Counted from the stretch's first letter, positions 31,688-45,158 are shown. The stretch is 64,000 bases of DNA from Paulinella micropora (GCA_019918135.1 WBZZ01000820.1:1-64000), one strand, 5' to 3'. Numbers and translations: made by a program. Notes: a model not told the origin generated them from the letters alone.

Positions 31688-31786
31688 GAGGCACATGTCC
31701 AGGATCTGGATCTGATGCTATAGTCTGAGGAAGCCTATTATTATTATCATTATTATTATCATTATAGTTATCATTATAGTTATTGC

Positions 31787-31850
<64 letters not shown>

Positions 31851-32026
31851 TAGGGAGTACATAGGCCATCGGTCCTTTCCATGGGCTGATTGGTATAAAG
31901 CTCCTAGAGTAATGTTCTTTGCCGTCACTTCCTTTATTCCACCGATTGGTGTGGAGACTTTCCTTATGGAATGGAGGATTGGATGCACATGGCCTTTTGG
32001 CTCAGCAATTGGCAGGAGATACACTA
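31851..32026 (+). repeat. Short interspersed repeat family B
   Basis: Full-length copy of the ~170-bp unit, opposite in strand to 25811-25980, and again bounded by (ATT)n tracts. Confidence 0.78.
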
Positions 32027-32050
32027 TTATTATTATTATTATCATTAGAA

Positions 32051-32321
32051 TGGACACCGTGATAGCCCAGTGGTCAAGTTCTACCATCTGAGCCCTGTCG
32101 CCAGTTCGATTCCCGTCGGTGCCACCAGTATTTTCATTGAACATACCGGTCTATTTCTGGACCAGTATTTTCATTGAACATACCGGCCCGTCTGGAAGTG
32201 TTGGAACTGCCCTTGCGGGGGTGTCATTAGAGCTTATCGTCAATTCTTCGTACTCCCCTCACGGGTGAGACGATGGAGGCGCATGTGCAGAAATGCATCA
32301 GCCATTGACAGAGAGGCACTA
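32051..32321 (+). mobile_element. SINE family A, full copy
   Basis: Same structure and strand as the copy at 30855. It follows family B directly through a short (ATT)n. Confidence 0.9.
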
Positions 32322-32332
32322 TTATCATTAGA

Positions 32333-32393
<61 letters not shown>

Positions 32394-32394
<1 letters not shown>

Positions 32395-32661
32395 GGACAC
32401 CGTGATAGCCCAGTGGTCAAGTTCTACCATCTGGGCCCTGTCGCCAGTTCGATTCCCGTCGGTGCCACCAGTATTTTCATTGAACATACGGTCTATTTCT
32501 GGACCAGTATTTTCATTGAACATACCGGCCCGTCTGGAAGTGTTGGAACTGCCCTTGCGGGGGTGTCATTAGAGCTTATCGTCAATTCTTCGTACTCCCC
32601 TCACGGGTGAGACGATGGAGGCGCATGTGCAGAAATGCATCAGCCATTGACAGAGAAGCAC

Positions 32662-32663
<2 letters not shown>
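32394..32663 (+). mobile_element. SINE family A, full copy
   Basis: Same structure and strand as its neighbours; box A and box B are intact. Confidence 0.9.
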
Positions 32664-32710
<47 letters not shown>

Positions 32711-32858
32711 TTCCATGGGCTGATTGGTATAAAGCTCCTAGAGTAATGTTCTATGCCGTCACTTCCTTTATTCCACCGATTGGTGTGGAGACTTTCCTTA
32801 TGGAATGGAGGACTGGATGCACATGGCCTTTTGGCTCAGCAATAGGCAGGAGATACAC

Positions 32859-32860
<2 letters not shown>
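32711..32860 (+). repeat. Short interspersed repeat family B, slightly 5'-shortened
   Basis: Lacks the first ~25 bases of the 31851 copy; otherwise nearly identical. (ATT)n on both sides. Confidence 0.75.
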
Positions 32861-32893
<33 letters not shown>

Positions 32894-33139
32894 GTGGCAC
32901 CGCGATAGCCCAGTGGTTAAGGTCTACCATCTGGGACCTGTCGCCAGTTCGATTCCCGTCGGTGCCAGTATTTTCAAAGGACATTTTCTTTGAAAGTATT
33001 GGTCTGTCTGGAAGGTTGGAGCTGCCTTGCGGGGGTGTCAGTAGAGCCTATCGTCAAATCTTCGTACTCACTCCCCTCGCGGGTGAGACGATGGAGGCAC
33101 ATGTGCAGAAATGCATTCGCCATTGACTGAGAAGCACTA
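32894..33139 (+). mobile_element. SINE family A, divergent subfamily
   Basis: The head GGCACCG ... CGGTGCC pairs perfectly as a 7-bp acceptor-like stem, better than in the other copies, supporting tRNA origin. The body differs (AAAGGACATTTTCTTTGAAAG) and marks a separate, probably older subfamily. Confidence 0.85.
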
Positions 33140-33168
33140 TTATTATTATTCTTATTATTATTATTCTG

Positions 33169-33315
33169 TCGTTCACAGTAAGCAAGGTTCAATAAGAGGA
33201 AAAGAAGACAGATAGGATGGATAGAAGAAAAATGAAAGCAGCCAGATTTTTTCTTTACAGTAAGCAAGGTACAGTAGAGGAAAAGAAGATAAATAAGATA
33301 AATGGAGGAAAGGAG

Positions 33316-33369
<54 letters not shown>

Positions 33370-33448
33370 TTTAATTTTTTTTTAACAGTGAGCAAGGTTC
33401 AATAGAAGAAAAGAAGACAGACAGGATGGATAGAAGAAAGGAGACAGA
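33169..33448 (+). repeat. Three copies of a ~60-bp A+G-rich repeat (family C)
   Basis: Units beginning CAGTAAGCAAGGTTCAATA and continuing GAAAAGAAGACAGATAGGAT occur near 33169, 33258 and 33387, interrupted by another (ATT)n at 33317-33368. Confidence 0.7.
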
Positions 33449-33657
33449 AAAGGAAAAACCTTGGACACTATAATCATGCGATCTGGCCCAAGGAAGCAGC
33501 AGTGCAGGTCCTGATGGAAAACTGGAACCAATGTTCAACAGCTAGGCTCCATATTAAAATATAACAAACAAGATATAGAGAAAGAAAAGAAAGAGAGAAG
33601 AGAGAAGAGAGAAAGACAGGCAGAACAAACGAAATATGTTTTTTTTTTTTTTTCCAG

Positions 33658-33883
33658 AGTGGTAGCGACAATTGAATGTGGAAACGTTGACGAAAAGCAG
33701 AAGGAAGACTTGATGGTGGCCGCTAATGCACTGATTGCAGCAGATAGAAAATGCTTTGAGGACATGGAGTGTCAAGGGCCTCACTGTGCCCACGCTGGAG
33801 ATATCAAAGGACTCTTTTTACAAAAGACAAAGTTTCGAAAGAAGCAGGTCGACAGACTCAAGCAGAATAAATCATCATTTTAA
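33658..33883 (+). CDS. Possible terminal exon of an unknown host gene
   Basis: A poly-T tract ending CCAG at 33657 looks like a 3' splice site. The frame that follows (VVATIECGNVDEKQKEDLMV...) stays open for ~75 codons with a Cys/His patch (CQGPHCAHAGD) and a basic end (KFRKKQVDRLKQNKSSF). No family is recognised, and the upstream exons would be beyond the SINE array. Confidence 0.4.
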
Positions 33884-34428
33884 GTGTATAGGGAGTTGTG
33901 GAGTTTCAGTTTATCATAGGTGATGCAGCCTTGGCCAGTCTCAGCGGTCCATACACTTTGATTTCTTGAACTTGAAGTGGCAACTTTGGTTTTAGGAAGT
34001 AAGAAACTTCCCGGAGGTGGTCCCAAAACAGAGCCTGGGGTAGGTCCCAAAAAAACTCCCCGCTCTCTTTTCACCTCCCCTTTTTTGAAACTTGCTGTGC
34101 TAGGCTGTATTGTCGAAAGCAGCTGCTGCAAGCAAAGGTCAAGAGAGCGGGAAAATAGTGCAAACGCGGACTCCGCGGCAAACCGAATCAAAATCCGGAT
34201 CTACCCAAGTATTTGTTCAGTTTGTTGACTCCGCCATACTTTCAGAGTTCTGTAGATGAAGAATTGCGGTGGGAGGAACCAAGTTCTTGTAAGCTCTGAT
34301 TTGTATATGGCTGTTCTGTCACCCGAATGTATTGTGCCCTTTAGCAAACAGTGGATGACGTAATTTCAGAGGTACCTCTCCACACTTGATTCGCATTCTT
34401 GATTTATTATGGACAGGTTCTAGCTGCT
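33884..34428. other. Intergenic, no supported gene
   Basis: Mixed-composition spacer between two possible exon clusters; nothing recognised. Confidence 0.4.
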
Positions 34429-34634
34429 ATGGAACCTCCACTCAGTGGCGACGCCGAGCAGCGTTTACGGGAACGATTGGAGCCGCGCCTACAATCGATT
34501 CTGAATGGGCTACAGAACGCTGCATATACACAGGTTTTCGCGTAAAAGTGAGCATCCTCAATATCATGTGTCACCACAGGGCTTCGCAAGTCGAACGCTG
34601 CCAGTGACAAAATTGTGGGGAGTTCACGGTGAGG
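34429..34634 (+). CDS. Possible first two exons of an unknown gene
   Basis: ATG at 34429 begins MEPPLSGDAEQRLRERLEPR, a charged helical start, up to CAG/GTTTTC at 34533. An intron of 46 bases ending CACCACAG would join GFASRTLPVTKLWGVHGE, followed by a GTGAGT donor at 34635. The phase is kept. Later exons were not found. Confidence 0.35.
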
Positions 34635-35078
34635 GTGAGTATTGAAAAATTATCCTCCTGCCAACTGACGGAATCAGACGGGATCGTTGTTGAGTGTTGT
34701 GCATGTCCATATTTATATGCATGTTCGTTAGTGGTTCTGTATGTATCCATACATATGTATGTATGCATGTGCCTCAGCGTATATGCACGGACACGAAAAG
34801 TTTACAGTGGCTTGGTTAAAACCACTTTCTCCCTCCTTGACATTCAAAGATTATGATGCACACTGTAGAAGTAAAGTTGAAGTATTCCACAGAACAGAAT
34901 GAACAATCAAAGAGGCAGCTAATAAAACGGTGGAAAATTTTTCTTTGGTGAACTTTTTCTGGTTAGCATCTGCCTGTTCCGTGCAAAACCATTAACTTTC
35001 CTCATCTTCCTTCCATGGGCGGACGGAAGAATGGACGGAATTTTCCCAGGTTGATAACGACCATTCAAAGGGAATACA

Positions 35079-35207
35079 TATAAACATACATGCATACATA
35101 CAGAACATACTTTCATGTACATACACAAAAAGGCATATGTACTTACATACATGCATACATGCATACATACATACATACATACATACATACATACATACAC
35201 ACACACA

Positions 35208-35239
<32 letters not shown>

Positions 35240-35320
35240 CATACATATATACATACATATATACATACATACATATATACATACATACATACATACATAC
35301 CGGTACATAGGGGAGGTACA
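35079..35320 (+). repeat. (ATAC)n microsatellite, ~240 bp
   Basis: Imperfect CATA/TACA tetranucleotide array with short ACAC and ATAT interruptions. The Tyr/Ile/His ORFs here are products of the repeat. Confidence 0.95.
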
Positions 35321-35898
35321 GTAGAAACGCATAACAAATTTCAAACCTTTCGTGCATACTAACAGATACATATGCTGTACATCTGCGTGTAATATCCACA
35401 GCAACATGGCTACAAACTGATGCTCATGCGCAGATCTTCGTTTGATCATTCTTTGGCAACGCTTTCATTTTCCTTCTTATGCTCATTGCAACTACCTAGT
35501 GCGCTGACTGCCAGGTAGTAGCGGTACTATGTGTCCGCGCAAAATCGGACAAATCTCGTAAAATTTCCCTTTTCGTCTAAAGTTTCCCACTCATCCCTAC
35601 GACTGGCAAGTATTTTCCCCCCGAACTTTGCATTTTAATGATTGTATTGAACTCATTCTAAAAATCCAGTATCAAAATGAACAAATATAAGCACAAGGTA
35701 TCAAATTGAGTAGGAATATACCATAGACGAACCAACGCCTGGTGCCCGCCGTTGTGGCTCTATGCACTTGAGGCCTTGGGCTTCTAGCTTTTTGGGTCCT
35801 GACCCAACCGATGTATACAATGCTGATTGGCAGCCTGGTCCGCATGGCAGTGGCGGTAATGATGTTGCAGTTGGTAATACTAGTAGTGGCACGGTTCG

Positions 35899-35900
<2 letters not shown>
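35321..35900. other. Intergenic, no supported gene
   Basis: Single-copy-looking A+T-rich DNA. A possible Gly/Ser-rich reading near 35770-35900 is not convincing. Confidence 0.4.
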
Positions 35901-35946
<46 letters not shown>

Positions 35947-36233
35947 CTCCACTGAACGAATTTTATTAATTGAAGAACGCTTGCTTTTCGTAGAGCTGAA
36001 AAGGAAGCATGTATTTTGTCAAATAGTGTTTGCGTAAAAAAAGCATGTAAGTATGCGAACATTTTACTAACGACTTTTAATTTTTGAAGAACGCTTGCTT
36101 TTCGTAGAGATATTATTAATATTAAAAATGTTTGCGTGATAGTCACGTAGTATTATTAATAATAAAAAAGAGTTGAAAAGGAAGCATGTGTTGAGCAACC
36201 TTTTCTTATACCTTTCCTTCTCACACTGCCGCA

Positions 36234-36280
<47 letters not shown>
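35901..36280 (-). repeat. Retroposon-like segment with poly(T) runs and internal direct repeats
   Basis: T runs at about 35902-35946 and 36238-36278 bracket ~290 bp in which GAAGAACGCTTGCTTTTCG occurs twice (35972 and 36086) and GAAAAGGAAGCATGT occurs twice. On the minus strand the left run would be a 3' poly(A) tail, so this may be a small poly(A)-tailed retroposon. Confidence 0.5.
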
Positions 36281-36284
<4 letters not shown>

Positions 36285-37332
36285 GACTAAGCACCTTAAA
36301 GACCAGCCAAAACTTTTACAGTTGACTATTCACTCTTTTTTACCGGTTGACTAGATTCTCCTCTGCACGACATTTCGACTTCGTTGGTAGGATAACTACG
36401 TTTACTATTAGTACTCGTTGGGAGAAAACCCTCGCGACTTCGGCAAACGGTGACCGGAACTCGGGGCGTCCCCCTCCTACCTGCCAACTGCTTCCCACGT
36501 AAAAGAATTTAACAATACTGAACAATTCCCGCCGGTCCAACTGACGAAGTCACACAAAAGATGTACCTCCAGAAAATAATACACGAAATGGCCTGATATG
36601 GGCAATAATGGTAATGATAAAAAGCTAGTGCCACCAGTACCAGAAAAGCCTACTGTACTCTAAATGACTGTATTAATAACTAATAATACTACTAACCGTA
36701 ACGAATAAGGCTAACGTATAAAATAGCAATATGGACATAGCTGAGGAGGAAGGGTCTAATTAATTGTCCAATGCTCCCCCTTAATTATACTCCCTTACGA
36801 GGCAGTGTCCAACCATACCGTGCTACCAACAACTAGATTAGAAAAATGAGCAAAGCGCAAAGTGAGCTACTCTACGTCTCCAGTGGAGTTCGGCTATATA
36901 GCTGCACTATATCAACTAAAGCGCTACAGGCACAACAGTGCACAAAATAAGACTAAGCGAAAGCAGAGGTGCTAGCCTACGTCTCCACAGCTTGTGGAGT
37001 TCGGCAATCTAGTCACCTAATTGTTAATATCTATCCCCGGACCACCGGGAACCTAACAAAAGTCCTACCCAAAGTGCACGTAGTAGGAAGTCCCAATCGT
37101 TGGAGAAAGTCTCATGCCACGCCAAACCGCCGTCCGCAGTGGAGAGTCTCACTCCGTGATAGAGAGAAAGGTATGCAGATAGATGGACAGACAGATAGAT
37201 CGAAAGATGGAGCCGGATCAGGTCTAGTCCGACGCGACAGGTCGCACCCGTCGAAGGTAGGGCTCCCCACGCTGTGGACAAAAAGTCTGACCGCTGTGAA
37301 GTTCCTTAACGCCGGGTCACCTACCATGGTAT
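36281..37332 (-). mobile_element. 3' flank of copia element 1: noncoding region, polypurine tract, LTR
   Basis: On the minus strand, noncoding DNA after pol leads to a purine tract at 36774-36782 and then CATTGGACAATTAATTAG, probably the LTR start, running left to an end I could not fix. No gene lies here. Confidence 0.5.
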
Positions 37333-40300
37333 TCAACAACGTATTGATGCCAGCCTGCTATCTATGCCGGCCCACCCGGTATATAACTTGATAGCAATAC
37401 TTACTGTTCCGGTCTGTCGGTTATCTTTGGTCTGAAGCTTTGTGTTGATGTTGGCAATATTGTCTCCCGACGCCACCTTCTCGTTGACCACGAGCCCAGC
37501 GTCCACCTTCTGGTTCACGATGGCGCAGCGCAGGTCCACGTGCCCGAGCTTCCTAGAAAATACATTCGTATAAGAAGGATCCAGAGCGCCTTGGTTGTCG
37601 CCGTACAGGATGGGGGGCTGCCCCCACCCGTACGGCCCCAGCGCGTCGGCGACACGCCCCCCAGCGATGCCCTGTACAAAGTTAATGATTTTATCTTGGC
37701 CTTGGTATGCTTCCACCATGGCGTATACTTCAGCCTCGCACGAGGAGGCTTCCGGGGCCGCAGGCACCAGACGCGCGCCAGCCGTCGCCACTTGAGGATC
37801 CCCGCTCCCGGCTGCCGCCGCCACCAGCTCGTCGCTCGCGGCCCTCGCCTTCTCCTCCACGCGCCCACGCCTAGCTGCGTCCGCGGGAAGCGCCACCGAC
37901 ACGTTTCGTTTGAGACAGAAAGGCAGTATAGAACCGCCAAGAAAGAAATGGAACCCCGCCAGTCGCGCTCGGCGATCCTCTGGCGTCCCCTTCCAGCTCG
38001 ACAGGAGGACACCTACGATATGCTGAGGCGAGAACTGCTCTAACACGGATTGCTTACCAGCTCACACTCCCGGCGAATCGGCAGTAGCTAGACCGGTGCA
38101 CTGTAGCTTCTCAACTGCCTCCTTGATAAAGTCCTCCTGAGAGATCTTGATCGTACGGCCTAACCGACAGTCTTCCTTATCTTCAATGTTCAAGCCTACC
38201 ACCCCTGTCGGTGCTTCTTGCTTAAAGACCCTAAAGGCCTTCTTACCGGCAGCTGAGAACTCCGCTTCTACATCCTTACCACTGAACGCTCCCATCATGT
38301 CGTCGACGTGCAGTAACACAAAGTCCGGTTTGTCCTTTGTAGCCAACGCCAAAAGAAGCCAGGAAAAGCGACATGAGCCTTAAAGCCCAAACCTTCTAAG
38401 AACGGGACTAGCTTGTACCGCCACCATTTGCGGCCCGCATCCGGTCGGCCATAGAGGGCTTTAAGCATTTCCCACACATACCCCGGCTCTTCTAAACCAA
38501 ATGGTGGAACGATGTAACTGGGGCGATACCCTTGCTCAGCTGCAGACGCCTCAGTATATGCGGTGCCAACGTCCCACTTGGACGAGACTAAGCCAAAGAA
38601 CCGTTAGGGCGAAAGGCATCAAGATGGTAAGAGCACACGGGGTTGGGAAATCACGTTTCCCAAAATGCCATCCATGTATCATGGAATATCCCTTGGCAGT
38701 CCATCGGCTTTTGAACTTCAGGATCTCTCCCCCTGCCTCTTTGGTGGCATCAACAAACCGGCCTTCACAAATGTCTTTCTTGTCTACCAAGTCGGCTCGG
38801 ACTCTCCGGAAGCAACCTTTCTCCCAGAGCGTAGCCATCTCTTCGGCTCGGGCGTCGTCCCAGTACCCTAGTTCATCAGCTTGCTTCTCACTCACCGGTC
38901 TAGTGAACGTGGCGGCATGTGCGGTCTCCGGACCGTCGGCAAGGTACTTGACGATCTCCAACATACGGTCTGGGGAGTCGTCATCCTCAAACTTTACCCA
39001 GTGGGCTGGTCCGTTCCTCTTCTGCTTCTTAACCCATATGGGTTCACTCACGTCTTGCACCTGACCTCGTCGGACCTTGTCCCGAAAACCCACCCCGTAG
39101 GTCTTCTTGACCCAGGCCCAGCCTAACTGAGTGGCTGGAGTCTCCACCCACCTTCCCTTCGACTCCCCTATTGTTTCCGGGTCGGGCTCGGGAGCCTCTT
39201 TCTCGGGTTTCACGGCTTCCTGTTCGGAGGTCGCTTCCTCCACTTCGCCGTCGGAATCAGAGCTGTCAAGCTCCCCCTGATCCGGGGCCTTCTTACCTTC
39301 ACCGGGATCGGTCACCCCCACCCGGGGCTTTGGGACAAACAGCTGCTCAAGGGCGGCGTCTTCCACTAACGGGTCTCCCTTGAACGGCCCCAAGCTCAGG
39401 CCCTTCTTCTCCCAGAGGGGTTGCAACAAAGGCCAGGCTGGCTGGTTGTCGTCAAAGTTCTTGACGTTTTTCGCCATGGAAACATCCTACCTTCACACAG
39501 GATCAAGTGTGCGGAATACTCCAGACTCAGCCCTAACCAGGCGGCCATGTGCGTCCGGCTCAGGTCATGTCCTAACATGCCCTCGATGACCATGTGGCAT
39601 AGACACCCAAAGGGATGAAGGTAAGCTATCCAATTTGCCTTCCTTTCACGTGGCATAAGCTCAAACATCCGGACTTCACCACCGGATCGCTTCGGTGAAT
39701 GGTTGTGCAAGAGGATAGCGTGCTGCCACGCATATCCCAAGAGCTCATAGGGCAGCTGAGCCCTAACCAGTTATGACGCGCTTTGCGCCAAAAGTCACGT
39801 TGGGACACTTCGGCATAGGCGTTCTTGTTGTGTTCATTGAGGGTGTTGATCCTCTTCCTCACTCCCTTGTCCCGGACTAGCTCCTTGAAGTCAGCTGAGA
39901 TATGCTCACCGTCTACCCGGACTTCCTTCACCTTCTTGCCGCTTTGCGTCTCAATGAAGTTTATACATTCCCGCATGAAGCGCACTTGTGGTGCCGCGGT
40001 GCCATCCTTTAGAAGGAGGCCAAACGCATACCCGGTGTTAGCCTCAATTCCCACCATGCCGTACCAAAACCCACCATAGGGGTTTGCGTAGGCACCCGGA
40101 CTTGTCGAACGCCACAGCTTCGAACTTCCCTACCTGTGTCAACTGGTTGCTTGCCGGGTGGTTCACTTTCCCCCCTTTTGCGGCCGGGCACTCCTTACAC
40201 TCTTTTACCACTTGCTCATGGGCTTTGTCACCACTATCTTGATTCCGTACGCTTCACTGATGAGGCGCTGCATGCCGCTTCCGGGCCCTCCGAACTTCTG

Positions 40301-43300
40301 GTGAAGTTGTTCACTAGTCAACTCCGTGACCTTAGTCATCTCCTTTCCAAAGAAAGCTCTAGCCTCAATCTTATCTGCCGCCAGCTCTTGGTTTGTGGAC
40401 GTCACAAAACGCCACACCTTGTCCTTGTCGTCTAGGTACAGGACACCGGCCTTAAGCTCTGGGGAAATGTCCGGTATCCGGGCCTTAGTGATGTATCCCT
40501 CTCCCTTCTTGTGGAGGACTACACTGTAACCATCCTTGGCTAACTGAGGACCGGAGAAAGGTTTCATTTATGTTGGGGCTAACCCACACACTACCTAGAT
40601 GTAACCTGTTCTTTTCCCCCTTTCCGTTCACGGTCGTCATGTCTAGTGAGCCATTCTTAGTCACGGCGGTCTCCCCGTTGACCGTATCTACCCGTTTCAT
40701 CCCTCGCTGAATGTTGAACAGGCGTTGTTCAGCTCCGGCTGGCACAAAGTGCAACGTAGCTCCCGAATCGAACATGGGGTCTTTGTTCGCATTCCGTCCT
40801 AGGAGGGCTTGTTCTGCTAGCCGGATCCCCTTAGCCATCCATCCGCGTTCGGTCATGAAACGAACTAGGTCGTCCACCGGGTCAGCGTCTCCCTCGGCTT
40901 CCGGCAAACTTGCGTAGTACGCTCTCACCACCTACAACCCTTTCTCGGACTCTGAACGGCCTAGTACGAGGTTGAAACCCTGCGGCACTATTTGCTGCTG
41001 CTCCTGCTACGGCCCAATGTCTCTGCCACCTAGGCTTGTTCATGGGATACTCACTCTCCTGCGCCCAGTCGTACAGCAGCCTAGTCCACTCTCCCCACTG
41101 GTTCAGGAAGTCAGCGGCCGGCCAGCTTCATCTTTCTCTTCCTCACCTCTCAACGCCGGACGATGCAACCGGCGCATCTCCTCTTGCTGCTCTGCCACGG
41201 CTCGGAGTCGAATCTCTCGCTCTCCGGTACCTAGTCGGGTAGGACTATCAGGCTCAGCTAAGGTTGAGGGGGCCGTAGACAGACCGGTACTAGTAGTAGG
41301 GGGTAACAGGGAAGTCACCTTTCGGTCTGCAGGGGGTACCGTCTTAGCATGGGACGCAAACCAGGGCATCCCACTCACGGAGGCTCGGACCGTCTCAAGG
41401 AAGCCAAACGCACGAGCGCCCACTGACCTACGCCTATTGCTTGGGCTGGTGGAGGGCGTAGTCACCGGATTGCTATTGGTCCCGGCGGTAGCATCCCCAC
41501 CACCGGGTTCGGCATCAACACTAGGGTCAGGACCTATGGGGGACGGCACCCTTACCGGAGCTCTACCCCCGTCCCCATCTCTAGCAGGGGACTCTTTACC
41601 TTCACGCTCCCCTTCCCGTCGGATTCCGAGGAAGGATCGGCATCGGGCTGCATCTCCGGGGTCTCATCTTCCACGTCCGCCAAACCATCGGGTTGGTAGT
41701 CCTCCGGGCCGGGCCTCACCTTCACCCCATGTACCTTTTCCCTTTTTGCTTTGAGTAAAGATTTCAGGTTTTGGCTCATGATACCACTACCAGCTTCAGC
41801 CAGCTCGGCCTTTGAACCAATCTCAACCTTCGGAGCAGGTACCGCTGACGTCCCGCTCGCCCCGCTAGGTCTACCCTTACTCTCTCCACGGGGGTTGGGT
41901 GCTACCGGACGGAAGGGAGTACCCTTCACCTCTTGGGCGCGTACCGGCACCGATGTTACGGGCGGAGGCACAACTCCCCCACGAGAGGGGGATACCCCAC
42001 CTCTGAAGTAGATATGCTTTGCTTGGGCACCGGCCTGAGGTTCATGTTGGCGGTACACCTTCCGCCATGAGGGTACACCCGACGCCTCCCATGTTACCGG
42101 TTGTCGGCTAATGACCCATTCGGTGAACTGTCCGGGTTCACGGGGCTTTGCATAGTGGATGATGGGCAAGAGGGACCGGTTCCACGGGATACCCCGCTTC
42201 GCGGCTTCGCGTCTCACGCACCCCTACGCGGGTATACCTGACCCCAGTAAGCTTCATCATCGTTAGGTTCAAAGGGACCACCTTGATCTCCTCCCAACCG
42301 TTGTTGATTTCCCTGAGGGGGAGATTGAGGCTTAGGGCCAGTGTATTTCCATCCATCGACAATTGTCTTCTGCACACATCGCATCGCTCGACAATGTCGT
42401 CCTCGACGTTCCATGTCTCCGGGCTGGCGTCTACACTGTCCACCTTCATGGACGACCATAGCTTTGTATCCCCTTGGAGCTCCTTGACCAACTTAGAGAA
42501 AGTGTCGTTCTCTTTGTCAAAGAGAACCTCAGCCACCAACTTAAAGGTCTCTGCACGAGAGAGTATGATAGCCATATCTATCACTCTCTGAAACACGTAG
42601 TGCAACACTGGCTTCTTTGCCAACGTCCACAGTGTAAATGGCCTCATTCTTGAGCTTATCCACCTCCTGAGTCTTCGACGCAAAGGCATGAACACTCTTT
42701 TTGCTTCGAAGCATGAGACCAATGCTTTCCACACACATGTCATCCGATCTCAAAAGCTTGAGCTGTTCCCAGTGAGTGCTCCACTCCTCACTCTTCGAAA
42801 GCCATTCGTTGTCAACAGCCGATTGAAAACGAAAAAACCTGTTTGCCACGATGGCAACTTCCTCAGGCAGTATAATGCCTGCCGAACGACAGACTCGACG
42901 CACTTCTGCCAGCCAAGCACGGATCTCCGCAACATGTTTCGTATCCGTCGCCTTGTTTAGATCAATAGACCGAGGTTTTTGATCACCCAGAAGACGGTCC
43001 ACGTCTTTCTGATGTCGTTCCACCGTACGACGTCGTTCCTCCTCGTTCCTCTCGAGCTTACGAGTCCAAAAGGAGACCTTCGACTTTCTTCGAGCATCTT
43101 GCTAATTCTATGCAACAGCAAAATGAGCAAAAGCCCTGGCCATGAAAGCAATCGAATCTGCCACCAGCAATTGCTCCACCGTAGTAAGCTTCTGAGGGGC
43201 TGTCACGGAAGCCCAGCTGGGAAGATTCCCACCTGCATCATTTGTGCTCCACAAGACATCCATGGGGTCAAAGAGTTTCGTGAGAACCTCATCCATAGAG

Positions 43301-43996
43301 ACGACATTCACCGATACGCCCGGAGGGCAAAAAATGAGATTTCCCACTGCGTACATAGTGGATGACACTGCCTCCCACGCTCGACCATGAAAAAGAGCGA
43401 AATTTTACACTTCATCCCACTTGGGATGTCACTCTTCTAAGACCCCCCAAGCTTGCCAGCAACCAATCAAATCGTCCAAAGGTTGCGCATGTTGCTTGTA
43501 AGAATCCTTGAAGAGTCCCCCCACTCAAGGCAACAACGTTCCACACCTCCGTTTGTACTCGCCTTGCCACTGCAAAATTGAAGTCCACCAGTCTATCGGT
43601 AGAAGCCATAACTCTGGACGCGGCCAGACTCTCAGGCGTCCAGTATGGAGTTCCCATCCCCACAGCTTCTGAGATTTGGACAATCATCTCAGCTGCCATC
43701 ATGACATTAGCTACTGTAGTCTGTCCCACCACAATTGCAGACCACACATCTCGCGGAACTCCTGGAACAGTTCCCAAGGCATCGACGACTGTCTTGACAA
43801 TCTGAGCTGCCCTTATCGACGGAAGTTGATCAGCCCAACTGTCCCCAGTCAGACGAGCTTGCCAAATTGCCTGAAAATCGTCCATGAGAATATCAGGTGT
43901 TCCAACGAGCACAGGAATAACCCCTCCTGAGGACGAAGAACTCGTACCCAAGGCTGTTGCCAGCCCCATCCTTCGTAGACCGACCGACAGAGGCAT
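37333..43996 (-). mobile_element. Ty1/copia-type LTR retrotransposon, fossil
   Basis: Minus-strand order: gag-like ORFs (about 43996-41100), protease with DSGATLHF (40931-40485), integrase core (GIEANTGYAFGLLLKDG, 40057-39626), reverse transcriptase (FKSRWTAKGYS, LKALYGRPDAGR, LLHVDDMMG; 39477-38062) and RNase H (CEAEVYAMVEAY, LYGDNQGAL; 38046-37333). The order protease-integrase-RT-RNase H is diagnostic of copia. The element is clearly broken, with many interruptions (around ten), and I could not match a 5' LTR on the right side, so it is old or rearranged. Related pol-end remnants lie at 300-950. Confidence 0.85.
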
Positions 43997-45158
43997 CCTC
44001 AGGCTCCGACACTACTACTCAACGGTGTAGCATACGGACTTCCTATCATCATCCTTCTCTTCTGCAATGATGACATATAAGAGTGAGAGAAGGACAGAGA
44101 GATTAGACGAAAACTATCGCAATGACTACCGTACCGGACCGAAACATTAATATTGTGTTAAACTTTCTTCAAGCTTTTACTTCAAGTTTACACTTCTATT
44201 TTTAGTTCCGTTACTTCATTTTTCCGTTTACTTATCAACTGTCATAAATTGTTACTAAGTTGTTACGTTTTCAACTGCCGTTAACAGATCAATTTATTTC
44301 CCTTTAATAGCTAGCTTTTTAGAAAAGCTTGACTATTGCCTTTTTCCCCCATATCTGAAAACTTTTGTTCCTTTGACCGCTATTTTCGGTCTCCAGTCAT
44401 ACTTTATTTCCTTGGACCGTGTTTTCCTGCTTCCGGTCCACGCTCCAAGTAAAATGGTAAAACAAGTCAGATAGGTTAGTTAAAGTGTTAATACTTAACA
44501 TATTTTCCTTTATTTTCCTCAGACTGACTTGAACAACTCCAACTGTTACGCAACACGTGTAGCACTTGAATACTATTCGTTAGTTCTCAGAATTTGCATT
44601 GTTTCGCAAGGGACAAGTAGTCTGTCAAGCAAGTGTACTAAATAAACTGGAATTGACCATCCCAGCGTCTTTTGGTACCTTCCCTGTTCTCGGAAGTATT
44701 TTGAGGTCAAATGACAGCCGTGTGTGTATTCATTTGAATGCCGGTTGGTAATTTCCTCTCAGGAGGGTAGTCAAGACTTACAATTCGAATTTCCCTATTT
44801 TTTCGGAAGAGTCACACTTTATGTGTGCTGTCGACAGCTCAAATTGGGGAACACCTACCTGCTTCTGGAAACACCAACAGCGAGCAAGCTCAAGGTCTGC
44901 CATTACACCCACATAGGACAGCTAGTTCACCTGTCTTTGAGTGGCCGGTCATGGTGACCGTTTTTCATGTTCACCACATGCAGAGAGGCAACTTGTACCA
45001 TGTATTAAAGTCTTGTTCAAGTCTGTTCAAGTCCCTTGCATACATAGGACAGTCCCTCAAGCAAGACCCATCGAGTAGCAACCAACCCTAAAGGTCTCCT
45101 TTGCAAATTCCAGACCTGTTTGCTACATCGTGGGCCTTCTACGTTCAGGCGTGATAAA
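43997..45158. other. A+T-rich stretch, possible LTR remains, no gene
   Basis: Expected place for the 5' LTR of the copia element, but no match to its 3' flank was found. No gene is supported. Confidence 0.35.

Noticed and set aside
32894-32970. Functional tRNA gene
   Set aside because: The head has box A/B and an acceptor-like stem but no convincing anticodon arm, and it is joined to a repeated SINE body.
35090-35400. Long Tyr/Ile/His/Thr ORFs on both strands
   Set aside because: Products of the ATAC tetranucleotide array, open in several frames at once.
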